This document shows, in pieces, positions 9,596 through 18,193 of a stretch of DNA of 49,205 nt (its first letter is position 1; each line of letters opens with the position of its first letter). The DNA comes from Flavobacteriales bacterium UBA3376 (lineage in GTDB: Bacteria > Bacteroidota > Bacteroidia > Flavobacteriales > Weeksellaceae). Position numbers and translations under genes: made by a program. The DNA is taken from positions 6,749-55,953 of the forward strand of contig DEQC01000058.1 in assembly GCA_002359055.1 (NCBI GenBank), in the 5' to 3' direction. Below the pieces are notes generated by a model, which was not told the DNA's origin, searched no databases, and saw only the letters and a list, made by a program, of their open reading frames with translations.

Positions 9596-10927
9596 TCAAT
9601 TCGTTGGTTTTATTTTTTCAATTTTACTTGTAAATTCTCCTTCATACAAAATGGTTTCTACACTTTGACCAATTTCTAAATCCTTTGGATTTTTGATTGA
9701 TTTTCCATTGAATTTTGTAATGCTAAATCCTCTTTTCAAAACATTTTTTGGATCTAAAATCTCAACATTTTTTTCCAATGAATCCAATTTTTGTTTTTGA
9801 TATTTTAGAAGTTGTTGAGCATCCTTTTTTATATGTTCAGAATTTTGATCGAGGTAAAATTTATTTTCTTTGATTAGATTTTTTATTTCTCTTGACAAAG
9901 TAATTGGCAATTGATTCAGCAGAGAATTATTTTGATTTAAAATATTTTGAGTCAATGATTTAAAGAACTTCATTTCATTTTTTAGGTTAAATTTATTCTC
10001 ATTCAAAATCATTCTTGCTTGATAAATAATTTGCTCTTCGGCTCTCTGAACGGGAACTGAAAAATCGTGAAACTTCTGCAGTAGAGATTCAGCCAATTTG
10101 GTCGGAGTGATATGATTGGAATGTGCCACCATTTCTGTAACAGTTTCATTGGTTGCGTGCCCAATTCCTGTGAGAACTGGCAACGGAAAACTCGCTACTG
10201 TTTTCGCTAAATCATAATTGTTATAAGAAGCCAAACCTATATCGCCACCGCCACCTCTGATAATTGCCACCAAATCGAAATGATGTTTGACTTTTCTGAT
10301 TTTATTCAATTGTTCAATGATGTTCGAAGGAGCTCTATCGCCCTGCAACAAAGAAGGAAAAAGCATATGGAAGAATTTATAATTCCATTGATTATTGTCG
10401 ATAACATTTAGAAAATCAGCATAACCTTTACTTGTTTCAACTGAAATAATAGCGATTCTCTGAGGAATTAATGGAAGTTGTAAAGTTTTATTTTTATCAA
10501 AAAGATTTTCCTTTTTTAGGCGGATGATATTTTGTTGTTTTTCTTTTTCTAGATCACCCAAAGTGTAACTTGGATCGATGTCTAAAATATTTAGAGAAAT
10601 TCCATATTTAGGATCAAAATTAATTTGGGTCAAAAAAAGAATTTTAATTCCATCTTTGAGTGGTTCATTTAAAGTTTTTAGAAACTGAGCATTGATTTTA
10701 TCGAAATTACCTTTCCAAAGCACAGCTCTCATTTCAGCAATGACTTTATTGTCCTTTTTCTCGACCAATTCAGGATAACAATGTCCAGAATGCGAATAAT
10801 GATTCAATTTATTCATTTCAGCTTTCACCCAATAACTGCTTGTATAGCGAGAACTAATCGTTTTTTGAATGCTATTGGCAACTTCTAAAAGACTAAAAAC
10901 AGTTTTGTTGTTGATGACTTCGGACAT
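9596..10927 (-). CDS. xseA: Exodeoxyribonuclease VII large subunit
   Basis: XseA is the catalytic subunit of exonuclease VII. The 443-residue protein has an N-terminal OB-fold (about 1-110, with RAVLWKGNF). The catalytic core follows, with PQRIAIISVETSKGYADFLN, the conserved AIIRGGGGDIGLASYNNYDLAK and LPVLTGIGHATNETVTEMVAH motifs, and then a long coiled-coil region (about 285-390). The C-terminus carries the short RGFSITKFNGK element common in the family. It is the first gene of the operon. A TATATTTG box lies about 27 bases upstream of the ATG. Confidence 0.96.
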   Translation of the reverse strand: MSEVINNKTVFSLLEVANSIQKTISSRYTSSYWVKAEMNKLNHYSHSGHCYPELVEKKDNKVIAEMRAVLWKGNFDKINAQFLKTLNEPLKDGIKILFLTQINFDPKYGISLNILDIDPSYTLGDLEKEKQQNIIRLKKENLFDKNKTLQLPLIPQRIAIISVETSKGYADFLNVIDNNQWNYKFFHMLFPSLLQGDRAPSNIIEQLNKIRKVKHHFDLVAIIRGGGGDIGLASYNNYDLAKTVASFPLPVLTGIGHATNETVTEMVAHSNHITPTKLAESLLQKFHDFSVPVQRAEEQIIYQARMILNENKFNLKNEMKFFKSLTQNILNQNNSLLNQLPITLSREIKNLIKENKFYLDQNSEHIKKDAQQLLKYQKQKLDSLEKNVEILDPKNVLKRGFSITKFNGKSIKNPKDLEIGQSVETILYEGEFTSKIEKIKPTN

Positions 10928-10953
10928 TTTGAGAATTTGGTAGATAAGATTTT

Positions 10954-10961
10954 CAAATATA
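10954..10961 (-). promoter_or_regulatory. -7 box of xseA operon promoter
   Basis: The minus strand reads TATATTTG upstream of the xseA ATG, a full TAnnTTTG match. No clear TTG is seen at -33. Confidence 0.4.
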
Positions 10962-11081
10962 CGAATGAATTTAAATTGAATTTAATAATAAAAAAATGGG
11001 ACCAAGTTTTAGAATTAATTAACAATAATAGAAGTGAGTTTCCTCAAGCTTTTTGTAAATTTCAGCACCAAAATAAATGAT

Positions 11082-12851
11082 ATGATGGCAAAAGAAAAAT
11101 TAGCTTTATTAAGAGAGGAAATGAGTAAACACAATATCGATGCATTTATTGTTTATTCAGCTGATCCTCATATGAGTGAATATCTACCCAATGAATGGCA
11201 AGAGCGGTCATGGCTAACTGGATTTACAGGATCTGCAGGATTTGTTGTTGTGATGAAAGAGAAAGCAGGTTTATGGACGGATGGCCGATATTTCACGCAA
11301 GCTCCAATTGAGTTAGAAGGTTCGGGTATAGATTTATTTAAAGATGGAATCGAAGGAACACCTAATTATATTGATTGGATAATTTCAGAGTCCAAGGAAG
11401 GAGCAAAAGTAGCTGTAAATGCATTAGCTACTTCACATGCAAATTGGAAAGCTTTGAAAACTAAATTAGAAAAAAACAATAGACATCTGATAGATTTACC
11501 TTTATTGGACGATGTTTGGACAGATAGAGGAGAGGTGAGTAAAAATCCGATTTTCGTACATCCATTGAAATTTGCAGGTGAATCGGTTGAAAGTAAACTG
11601 CAAAGAATTCGAGAAGAAATAAAAAAGGAATCAGCAACTGCACATATTATTTCCAGTTTGGATGATGTTGCATGGACATTAAATTTGAGAGGAAGTGATG
11701 TAGAATGCAATCCAGTGTTTTTGGGGTATTTATTGATTACTTTAGACGAAGCTAAATTATTTGTTGACATCGAAAAGTTAACCGATGAAGCGAAGTCAGC
11801 TATGAAAAGTGCAAATGTGACTTTGATGCCTTACGAAACTTTTTTACCTGAATTAAGTTTATTGAAAGATGAGAAAGTTATGGTTGCACCCAATAGCAAT
11901 CAGTCGATATTCGAAGCATTAAAACTTCAAAATGAATTGATCGTTCGACCTGTTCCTGGACATTTGATGAAAGCCATAAAAAATGAAACAGAGTTGGATG
12001 GATTTAGAAAAGTGATGGTGAGAGATGGAGTTGCTATGGTAAAATTTCTTCATTGGTTGACGCATAATGTTGGCAAAGAAGCGATGACTGAATATACCAT
12101 AGGAGAAAAGTTGGAACAATTCAGGGCAGAAGGTGAAAATTTCGTAGGAACCAGTTTTACAAGTATCATTGGATACAAAGAAAATGGAGCAATCATGCAT
12201 TATTCTGCCGATAAAGAAACTGCTAAAACAGTCGAAAAAGACAGAAGTATCTTAGTAGATTCTGGTGGGCAGTATTTGGAAGGAACAACTGATATTACAA
12301 GAACTTTTCCGTTAGGAGAAGTTTCAGATGAATTCAAAAAGAATTCAACATTGGTATTGAAAGGATTAATTCAGTTATCGAAAGTTAAATTCCCTAAAGG
12401 TACAGCAGGCGTACATTTAGACGCTTTTGCTCGTTTGGCTTTGTGGAAAGAAGGCAAGGATTATAACCACGGAACTGGACATGGAGTTGGGAGTTTTATG
12501 AATGTGCATGAAGGTCCTCAAAACATCAGAAAAGATTTAAATCCTATACAACTTTTACCAGGAATGGTTGTTTCTAATGAGCCTGGGTATTATGTTGAAG
12601 GTGAATATGGAATTCGCCATGAGAATTTAATAGCAGTCAAAGAATGGAAGAAAACGGAATGGAATCAATTTTATGAATTTGAAACATTAACGATCTGTCC
12701 ATTTTTTAAAAATTCAATTGTCAAAGAAATGTTGACTCATGATGAAGTTGAATGGATCAACGAATACCATAAATTTTGTGAAGAAAAACTTTCACCACAT
12801 TTATCAGGAGAAGTGAAAGAATGGTTCTTAGAAATGGTTTCACCACTATAA
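11082..12851 (+). CDS. Aminopeptidase P family protein (M24B Xaa-Pro aminopeptidase)
   Basis: This is a cytoplasmic metallopeptidase that removes an N-terminal residue preceding proline. At about 589 residues it is the long, three-domain form resembling eukaryotic APP1, not the 440-residue E. coli PepP. Two creatinase-like N-terminal domains (about 1-290) precede the pita-bread catalytic domain. Visible metal-ligand segments are VDSGGQYLEGTTDITRTF (two Asp), HGTGHGVGSFMNVHEGP (His), SNEPGYYVEGEYGIRHEN (Glu) and a final Glu. A GTG at 11034 is in frame, but MMAKEKLALLREEM at 11082/11085 is the sensible N-terminus, since the earlier codons give no recognisable signal. It is monocistronic with a long terminator. 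Confidence 0.93.
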   Translation: MMAKEKLALLREEMSKHNIDAFIVYSADPHMSEYLPNEWQERSWLTGFTGSAGFVVVMKEKAGLWTDGRYFTQAPIELEGSGIDLFKDGIEGTPNYIDWIISESKEGAKVAVNALATSHANWKALKTKLEKNNRHLIDLPLLDDVWTDRGEVSKNPIFVHPLKFAGESVESKLQRIREEIKKESATAHIISSLDDVAWTLNLRGSDVECNPVFLGYLLITLDEAKLFVDIEKLTDEAKSAMKSANVTLMPYETFLPELSLLKDEKVMVAPNSNQSIFEALKLQNELIVRPVPGHLMKAIKNETELDGFRKVMVRDGVAMVKFLHWLTHNVGKEAMTEYTIGEKLEQFRAEGENFVGTSFTSIIGYKENGAIMHYSADKETAKTVEKDRSILVDSGGQYLEGTTDITRTFPLGEVSDEFKKNSTLVLKGLIQLSKVKFPKGTAGVHLDAFARLALWKEGKDYNHGTGHGVGSFMNVHEGPQNIRKDLNPIQLLPGMVVSNEPGYYVEGEYGIRHENLIAVKEWKKTEWNQFYEFETLTICPFFKNSIVKEMLTHDEVEWINEYHKFCEEKLSPHLSGEVKEWFLEMVSPL

Positions 12852-12860
12852 AAAAATATA

Positions 12861-12902
12861 TTCAACAAAAAAGCCTTGATTTTTCAAGGCTTTTTTGTTG
12901 AA
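12861..12902. terminator. Strong bidirectional terminator
   Basis: A 19-bp perfect stem (12861-12879 with 12884-12902) with a TTTT loop contains A6 and T6 tracts within the arms. It separates the convergent aminopeptidase P and S46 peptidase genes. Confidence 0.9.
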
Positions 12903-12915
12903 CTGAATTTCTATT

Positions 12916-15066
12916 TTAATAGATAATTTTCATTTCATCCAATAAATAACCAGCGTTTGCGTATTTATCTATGATGAATAAAACATATCTCATATCAACC
13001 ATAATGTTTCTACAAATTTCAGAATCATAATGATAATCACTCATGGTCCCTTCCCAAACACGGTCGAAGTTAATTCCTATAAGATTTCCATCTTTGTCCA
13101 AAGCTGGACTACCTGAATTTCCACCAGTGGTATGATTGGACGCAATGAAGTTCACTGGCATTTTTGCTCTTTTTCCTCTTCCAACACCATATTTACCGTA
13201 ATCTTTCTTTTTCTCTAATTCGATTAACTTTTGAGGAACGTCGAATTCAAAATCACCTGGAATATATTTTTCAATCACTTCATTCAAATAAGTAATCGGT
13301 GCATATCTCGGTTTGTCTTCAGGTTTATAACCATCAACTTTTCCATAAGTTACACGTAAAGTAGAATTAGCATCAGGGAAAATTTTCTTTTCAGGGAAAA
13401 CTTCTAATTGTGCTTTCATATATACTCTTTGCAAATCTTCCAATTGCTTATTGATCGCTAAATATTTAGGTGAAACTTTGTTTTCATAAGCTTCAAGTAT
13501 AATTGCAACTTGTTTTAGCACAGGATCCGCCATTAAACCTTCTAAAAGATTTGCATCATTTTCGAAAGCTTTGTCAGTATCTTCCACCATGCTCACGCCA
13601 TTAACTTTCTTTTTACCTGTGATGATTGAATTTTCAAACATTGCTGCATTTAGTTGTATCGGTTGATCGGGTAAAAATTCGTGAGGAACATTCTTTTTGT
13701 ACAATTCTATCAAAGCCAAAGAAACTTCTTGATCCAAGTCAGCATCATAGTTCTTATAGATGTTTTTTAAATAATCCAACAATCTCGGTTTGATTTGATC
13801 ATATCGAGAAGTTCCATAAGCATCATAAAGTTGCTTGATTTGCAAAGCCATTCTGAAAGTCTCAGAATTCATAAATATAGCTTCTTCAAAATAACTGTAT
13901 GCATGAATGTATGGTGCTCTTGCTTCGTACAATTCGTTCATTTCGTTCAACAAATGTCCATATTCAGCTTTCCATTGAGGATTTGCATTTACTCTTTTGG
14001 TAAATTCAGCTTCATAATCTTTTTTGATTTGAATGGCACCTGATTTTTTTAAACCTAAACTTTCACCTGTCCATTTTTTGTGATAGTTAGCAATTCTCGC
14101 ATGTTTTGAAGCATATTTAATACGAGTTGCATCGTCTTTGATCATTTTATCTAAAACGATATCCAAAGCGATGTCTCTAATTTCAATTTTCGCAGGATTT
14201 TCAACATTGATGATTTGATCTATGGCTGAAGCTGGCAAATATTCATTGGTTCTACCAGGGAATCCATACACAAAAGTAAAATCACCTTCTTCTACACCTT
14301 TTGCGTTGATTGGCAAGAAGTGTCTTGGTTGATAAGGAACGTTGTCTGGCGAATAATCTGCAGGTTTGTTGTCTTTGTCAGCATAGATTCTGAACAATGC
14401 AAAATCACCGGTATGTCTTGGCCAAGACCAGTTGTCTGTATCTCCACCAAATTTACCAATCGCGTTTGGAGGCGTACCTACCAACCGAACATCTCTGTAA
14501 GTTTCAGTGATGAATTGATAATATTTATTCCCATTATAGAATGCTCTGATAAAGGTGTCTTGATATGATTCTTTAACAGTGTTTTCTGTTAGGATTTCTA
14601 TGTTTGACTTTACAAATTCTTGTCTTCTTTCAAAATCCATAGTCGAATCAATACCTTGCAAAACTTTGTCAGTAACATCAGTAATTTTAATGATAAAAGT
14701 AGCAGTCAATCCACTGTTTGGAAGTTCTTCCTCTAAACTCATTGCCCAAAATCCATTGGTCAAATAATCATTTTCAACACTTGAATGAGCTTGGATTTGT
14801 CCATAACCACAGTGATGGTTGGTCAACAACAATCCATTAGGAGAAATAACTTCAGAAGTACATCCACCACCGAAATGAGCAATCGCGTGGTTAATTGCTG
14901 GTTTATCAGAATTGAAAATTTCGTCAGCATCCAATTTCAATCCCATTGATTTCATTTCTTCAATGTTCAATTCGGTAGGAATCCACATTCCACCGCCTTG
15001 TTGTTGAGATAAACCAAATCCAATCAGTGTAATTGATAAAATAAAACTTAAATAAAATCTATTCAT
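12916..15066 (-). CDS. dpp11: S46 family peptidase, DPP11-type (Asp/Glu-specific dipeptidyl-peptidase)
   Basis: This exported serine peptidase releases N-terminal dipeptides, feeding amino-acid catabolism. Residues 1-20 form a signal peptide ending LSQ, giving a periplasmic product. The chymotrypsin-fold triad is visible: His85 in LTNHHCGYG, Asp221 in RHTGDFALF, and Ser651 in TGGNSGSPAL. In S46 enzymes the residue 18 positions after the serine sets P1 preference: glycine in DPP7 and arginine in DPP11. Here it is arginine (GINFDRVWEG), so I predict cleavage after Asp or Glu. The length of 716 is close to the roughly 720 of the family. It is a single gene with a TAGTTTTG box upstream. Confidence 0.93.
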   Translation of the reverse strand: MNRFYLSFILSITLIGFGLSQQQGGGMWIPTELNIEEMKSMGLKLDADEIFNSDKPAINHAIAHFGGGCTSEVISPNGLLLTNHHCGYGQIQAHSSVENDYLTNGFWAMSLEEELPNSGLTATFIIKITDVTDKVLQGIDSTMDFERRQEFVKSNIEILTENTVKESYQDTFIRAFYNGNKYYQFITETYRDVRLVGTPPNAIGKFGGDTDNWSWPRHTGDFALFRIYADKDNKPADYSPDNVPYQPRHFLPINAKGVEEGDFTFVYGFPGRTNEYLPASAIDQIINVENPAKIEIRDIALDIVLDKMIKDDATRIKYASKHARIANYHKKWTGESLGLKKSGAIQIKKDYEAEFTKRVNANPQWKAEYGHLLNEMNELYEARAPYIHAYSYFEEAIFMNSETFRMALQIKQLYDAYGTSRYDQIKPRLLDYLKNIYKNYDADLDQEVSLALIELYKKNVPHEFLPDQPIQLNAAMFENSIITGKKKVNGVSMVEDTDKAFENDANLLEGLMADPVLKQVAIILEAYENKVSPKYLAINKQLEDLQRVYMKAQLEVFPEKKIFPDANSTLRVTYGKVDGYKPEDKPRYAPITYLNEVIEKYIPGDFEFDVPQKLIELEKKKDYGKYGVGRGKRAKMPVNFIASNHTTGGNSGSPALDKDGNLIGINFDRVWEGTMSDYHYDSEICRNIMVDMRYVLFIIDKYANAGYLLDEMKIIY

Positions 15067-15088
15067 CTCTATAATTTTTCTATTTGTC

Positions 15089-15096
15089 CAAAACTA
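15089..15096 (-). promoter_or_regulatory. -7 box of the S46 peptidase promoter
   Basis: The minus strand reads TAGTTTTG 22 bases before the ATG, matching TAnnTTTG. No TTG is found at the expected distance. Confidence 0.4.
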
Positions 15097-15226
15097 CATA
15101 AATAATAGGTTATTCTTCATATAAATTATATTCAATTACGAAAAATTAAATGATTTTACCACCAACTTAAATTTTACCGAATAAAAATTGAATTTAGGAT
15201 ACCAAGATTTTCGTAATTTAGCGAAA

Positions 15227-15254
15227 AATTAGTTGATCATTGAATCAACTAATT
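15227..15254. repeat. Inverted repeat upstream of the Pmp3-like gene
   Basis: The sequence aattagttgat, cattga, atcaactaatt forms a perfect 11-bp dyad 25 bases before the ATG at 15280. It lacks a T tract, so it is more likely an operator or a 5'-UTR hairpin than a terminator. Confidence 0.6.
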
Positions 15255-15279
15255 TGATAAATTAAATTTAATTAGAGTT

Positions 15280-15465
15280 ATGAGTTGTGGTAGAGCACTT
15301 TTATCATTGATTCTCCCACCATTAGCCGTTTATGATAGAGGTTGTGGTTCTATTTTGGTCGTTTTTATATTGACTTGTTTCGGTTGGATTCCAGGAATAA
15401 TCGCAGCTTTGATAATTCTAAATAATACAACTGATAAAAATAATTTGAAAAATAGAATAGAATGA
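15280..15465 (+). CDS. YqaE/Pmp3 family membrane protein
   Basis: This is a 61-residue proteolipid-like membrane protein. It shows the family pattern: a short N-terminus, a first transmembrane segment with the conserved LPPLAVYDRGCG, and a second one with CFGWIPGIIAALIILN. Homologues in yeast (Pmp3) and plants protect membrane potential under salt or cold stress, and bacterial roles are poorly known. Its stop overlaps the lipB start by four bases (ATGA), so lipB translation may be coupled to it. A perfect dyad lies in its leader. Confidence 0.9.
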   Translation: MSCGRALLSLILPPLAVYDRGCGSILVVFILTCFGWIPGIIAALIILNNTTDKNNLKNRIE

Positions 15466-16202
15466 AGACGAGAAAGGTATATTTCCAAGATTTAGGTAAA
15501 AATCAAGACTATGAAGAGGTGTGGAAATATCAAGAAGATTTAATGAACGAAATTATAGTGATTAAATCTGAGAATTTTGCAAAATCAAAAGCAGGGGAAA
15601 CCAATTTAAAACCTACATTGAATCATTTATTGTTTGTTGAACATCCACATGTATATACCTTAGGCAAAAGTGGTGATATATCGAATCTAAAAGCCAACCA
15701 AGACTTTCTAAATCAGATCCAAGCGAGTTTTGTCAAAACCAATAGAGGTGGAGATATCACTTATCACGGACCAGAACAATTGGTTGGTTATCCTATTTTG
15801 GATTTAGAAAACTTCAAACCAGACATTCATTTATATATGCGAAATTTGGAAGAAGTTATCATCAGAGTGGTTTCTGATTTTGGTTTGAAAGCTGAACGTT
15901 CAAAAGGCGAAACAGGTGTTTGGTTGGATGTAGGTAAACCATATGCAAGAAAAATTTGTGCGATGGGCGTAAAAGCTTCACGATGGGTGACCATACACGG
16001 ATTTGCATTGAATGTAAATACGGATTTGAGATATTTTGAATACATCATTCCTTGTGGAATTAAAGATAAAGCAGTGACTTCCTTAGAAAGAGAATTGAAT
16101 CGAACAATTGATATGGATGAAGTAAAATCAAGTGTTCAAAAGCATTTTGAAAATGTTTTTGAAGCAACTTTAGCATTTGAAACTAAAACTTTGAGCTTAT
16201 AG
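15462..16202 (+). CDS. lipB: Octanoyltransferase LipB
   Basis: LipB moves the octanoyl group from acyl carrier protein to lipoyl domains, the first step of endogenous lipoic acid synthesis. Motifs seen are RGGDITYHGPEQLVGYPI, the lysine segment ARKICAMGVKASRWVTIHG, and IIPCGIKDKAVTSL, whose Cys is the acyl-enzyme nucleophile in the family. The length of 246 is normal. It overlaps the Pmp3-like gene by 4 bp and its 3' end overlaps the convergent M28 peptidase gene by 6 bp, leaving no room for a terminator. lipA is not in the window. Confidence 0.95.
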   Translation: MKTRKVYFQDLGKNQDYEEVWKYQEDLMNEIIVIKSENFAKSKAGETNLKPTLNHLLFVEHPHVYTLGKSGDISNLKANQDFLNQIQASFVKTNRGGDITYHGPEQLVGYPILDLENFKPDIHLYMRNLEEVIIRVVSDFGLKAERSKGETGVWLDVGKPYARKICAMGVKASRWVTIHGFALNVNTDLRYFEYIIPCGIKDKAVTSLERELNRTIDMDEVKSSVQKHFENVFEATLAFETKTLSL

Positions 16203-17522
16203 TTGTTCGATGAATTGAATGAATAATCTTTTTAAATTTTCAAATCCAAAAAGATTTAAACTTTCAACTGTATCCAAAGGATCGTGATAATGTCCAGGTC
16301 CACCCAAAGTATAGGTAAAAAATGATGGAACGCCTTTTCGATAAAATGGACAATGATCGGAATTACATGCTTCACCACGTTTTCTGATTTCTTTGATCAA
16401 ATTTTCCTTTTCATTGATTTTATTTAACAATTCATATTCTTTAGTGAAAATAGAACTGTTGACGATTTGAATTCCATCCTCTCCAGCGCCCATGATATCA
16501 AAGTTCAATAAAAACTTTATTTCATCGAGTTTAATCAATGGGTTTTCAACAAAATAAGTTGAACCAATAAGACCTGCTTCTTCCGCTGCAAATGCGATAA
16601 AAACCAAATTATATTTAGGTTTATTTTGAGTGAAATATTTGGCTAAATCTAAAATAAAAGCCGTTCCGCTTGCATTATCGCTCGCCCCTCTAAAAATAGT
16701 GTCACCAACTCTTCCTAAATGGTCGTAATGAGCTGTTATAACTATAATTGAATCTGAATTTTCACCTTTGATTTGACCAATTACATTGTGAGCTTTAAAA
16801 TCTTCAACAAACTCTGAATCAATCTTATAGTGATCTATACTTAAATCTTTGCTATAAAACTTTTTATTTATAAAAAACTGAGTGACATTATCTTCAAAAA
16901 GAGATAAAGATGAGTTTAATTTATCAGCTGTAAAGAAGAAAATACTTCGATTATTATTTTCTTCAGCTTTATAAACAGTTGGCCAATTTTTATAATATTG
17001 ATTCAAAGAATCGATTTCAAAATGAATCGGCGGAAAAACTATATGCTTGTTTTTCTGATTGATCATATCTTTTTTTAAGAATTCAATAAAACGTTCTTGG
17101 TTGATCAAAGATTGAGAAAAGTCTATTGGATCAAACAAGTAAATATCATTTTTAATAAAATTTTGACTCGTAGAATTCGGTCGAACTATAAAATCAATTC
17201 CATAATTTAATTCTTCACCATTTAAAGTCAATTCAGCATTTTTGATAATGTTGATTGGCATTTCAAAGGCTTGAAAATACGACCCATCAATCGGATCTAA
17301 ACCTAATTTTTCGAATTCCTCAGCTATGTATTCAGCGGATTTTTTCATTCCATCATTTACATAACCTCTTCCTTCGAATTCATCGGAAGTTAAAGTTTCA
17401 ATAACTTCCAACGCATAAGTAGAAATCGAACGACTTTCGACTACTTGTGCAAAAAGATTTGAATGTAAGAATGAAATTAAAGTAAATGATAAAACCAAAA
17501 GTATCAATCGCATTTTTTTCAT
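16197..17522 (-). CDS. M28 family zinc aminopeptidase, exported
   Basis: This is a secreted or periplasmic metallopeptidase. An N-terminal signal peptide (about 1-25, ending LFAQ) precedes a PA-like insertion and the M28 catalytic domain. Metal and catalytic residues appear in ITAHYDHLG (His, Asp), GASDNASGTAFIL (bridging Asp), FAAEEAGLIGS (Glu-Glu), NFDIMG (Asp) and GGPGHYHDPLDTV (His). The 441-residue length fits. It starts 3 bp after the stop of the NAD(P)-binding gene at 17526, suggesting co-transcription. The exact substrate cannot be read from sequence. Confidence 0.9.
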   Translation of the reverse strand: MKKMRLILLVLSFTLISFLHSNLFAQVVESRSISTYALEVIETLTSDEFEGRGYVNDGMKKSAEYIAEEFEKLGLDPIDGSYFQAFEMPINIIKNAELTLNGEELNYGIDFIVRPNSTSQNFIKNDIYLFDPIDFSQSLINQERFIEFLKKDMINQKNKHIVFPPIHFEIDSLNQYYKNWPTVYKAEENNNRSIFFFTADKLNSSLSLFEDNVTQFFINKKFYSKDLSIDHYKIDSEFVEDFKAHNVIGQIKGENSDSIIVITAHYDHLGRVGDTIFRGASDNASGTAFILDLAKYFTQNKPKYNLVFIAFAAEEAGLIGSTYFVENPLIKLDEIKFLLNFDIMGAGEDGIQIVNSSIFTKEYELLNKINEKENLIKEIRKRGEACNSDHCPFYRKGVPSFFTYTLGGPGHYHDPLDTVESLNLFGFENLKRLFIQFIEQL

Positions 17523-17525
17523 AAA

Positions 17526-18173
17526 TCATGTTTTTATCAATTGAAAAATATCTTTTAATTTCACTCGATGAAAACCATTTTCATATGATTTATATGAATT
17601 AATCATTGCTTTAGATAATTTATCAGTACTAATTGGTTTAAAGTTATTTAGCAAATTAATTTTATTCAACGCTTTCAAAATAATTTCAGCAAACTTTTCA
17701 CCTTTTCGATCGGTATTTGGTCTAACGATTAAACTCGGTTGAAGTATGATCAATTGATCGAATTTAATCTCATAAATTTTATCTTCCAATTCACCTTTCA
17801 TTCGACTATAAAACATTTTGGAATTAGAATTTGAGTTCATCGCAGACAGCAAAACAAAACTCGTAACATTATTTTCATGACAGATTTCCGCAAATTTAAG
17901 CTGATAATCATGATCGACTTTCCATTGATTTTCCTTACTTCCAGCCATTTTCAAAGTAGTTCCCATACAACTGAAAGCTACATCGGCTTTGATGAATTCT
18001 TTGTAATTATCCATTTTATCAAAATCAATGATATGCTCAGTCAATTTGGGATGATTTTCGAAAAATGACCTCCTGTTTAGAACAATGATTTCAGTAAAAA
18101 ATTCATCATTCAAAAGGTTTCTAACCAATTCTCTTCCCGTTGCTCCAGTCGCTCCAATTATGATTGCCTTCAT
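17526..18173 (-). CDS. NAD(P)-binding atypical SDR (HTATIP2/YbjT-like)
   Basis: This is a Rossmann-fold protein of 215 residues, with the dinucleotide-binding motif IIGATGATGRELVRNLL at residues 4-20. Further family features are VAFSCMGTTLKMAGSKE, a mid-protein VLLSAMNSNSNSKMFYSRMKGE that carries the YxxxK pair, and ILQPSLIVRP. It resembles the Tip30/YwnB type of NAD(P)H-binding proteins, whose substrates are mostly unknown. It may be read with the M28 peptidase downstream (3 bp gap). A -7-like box TAGCTTTG ends 4 bases before its ATG, so the mRNA may be nearly leaderless. Confidence 0.8.
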   Translation of the reverse strand: MKAIIIGATGATGRELVRNLLNDEFFTEIIVLNRRSFFENHPKLTEHIIDFDKMDNYKEFIKADVAFSCMGTTLKMAGSKENQWKVDHDYQLKFAEICHENNVTSFVLLSAMNSNSNSKMFYSRMKGELEDKIYEIKFDQLIILQPSLIVRPNTDRKGEKFAEIILKALNKINLLNNFKPISTDKLSKAMINSYKSYENGFHRVKLKDIFQLIKT

Positions 18174-18177
18174 ATTT

Positions 18178-18185
18178 CAAAGCTA
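18178..18185 (-). promoter_or_regulatory. Possible -7 box giving a leaderless transcript
   Basis: The minus strand reads TAGCTTTG, then AAAT, then the ATG of the gene at 18173. It matches TAnnTTTG, but no -33 TTG is seen. If used, transcription would start at or next to the start codon. Confidence 0.35.
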
Positions 18186-18193
18186 AGTATAAT

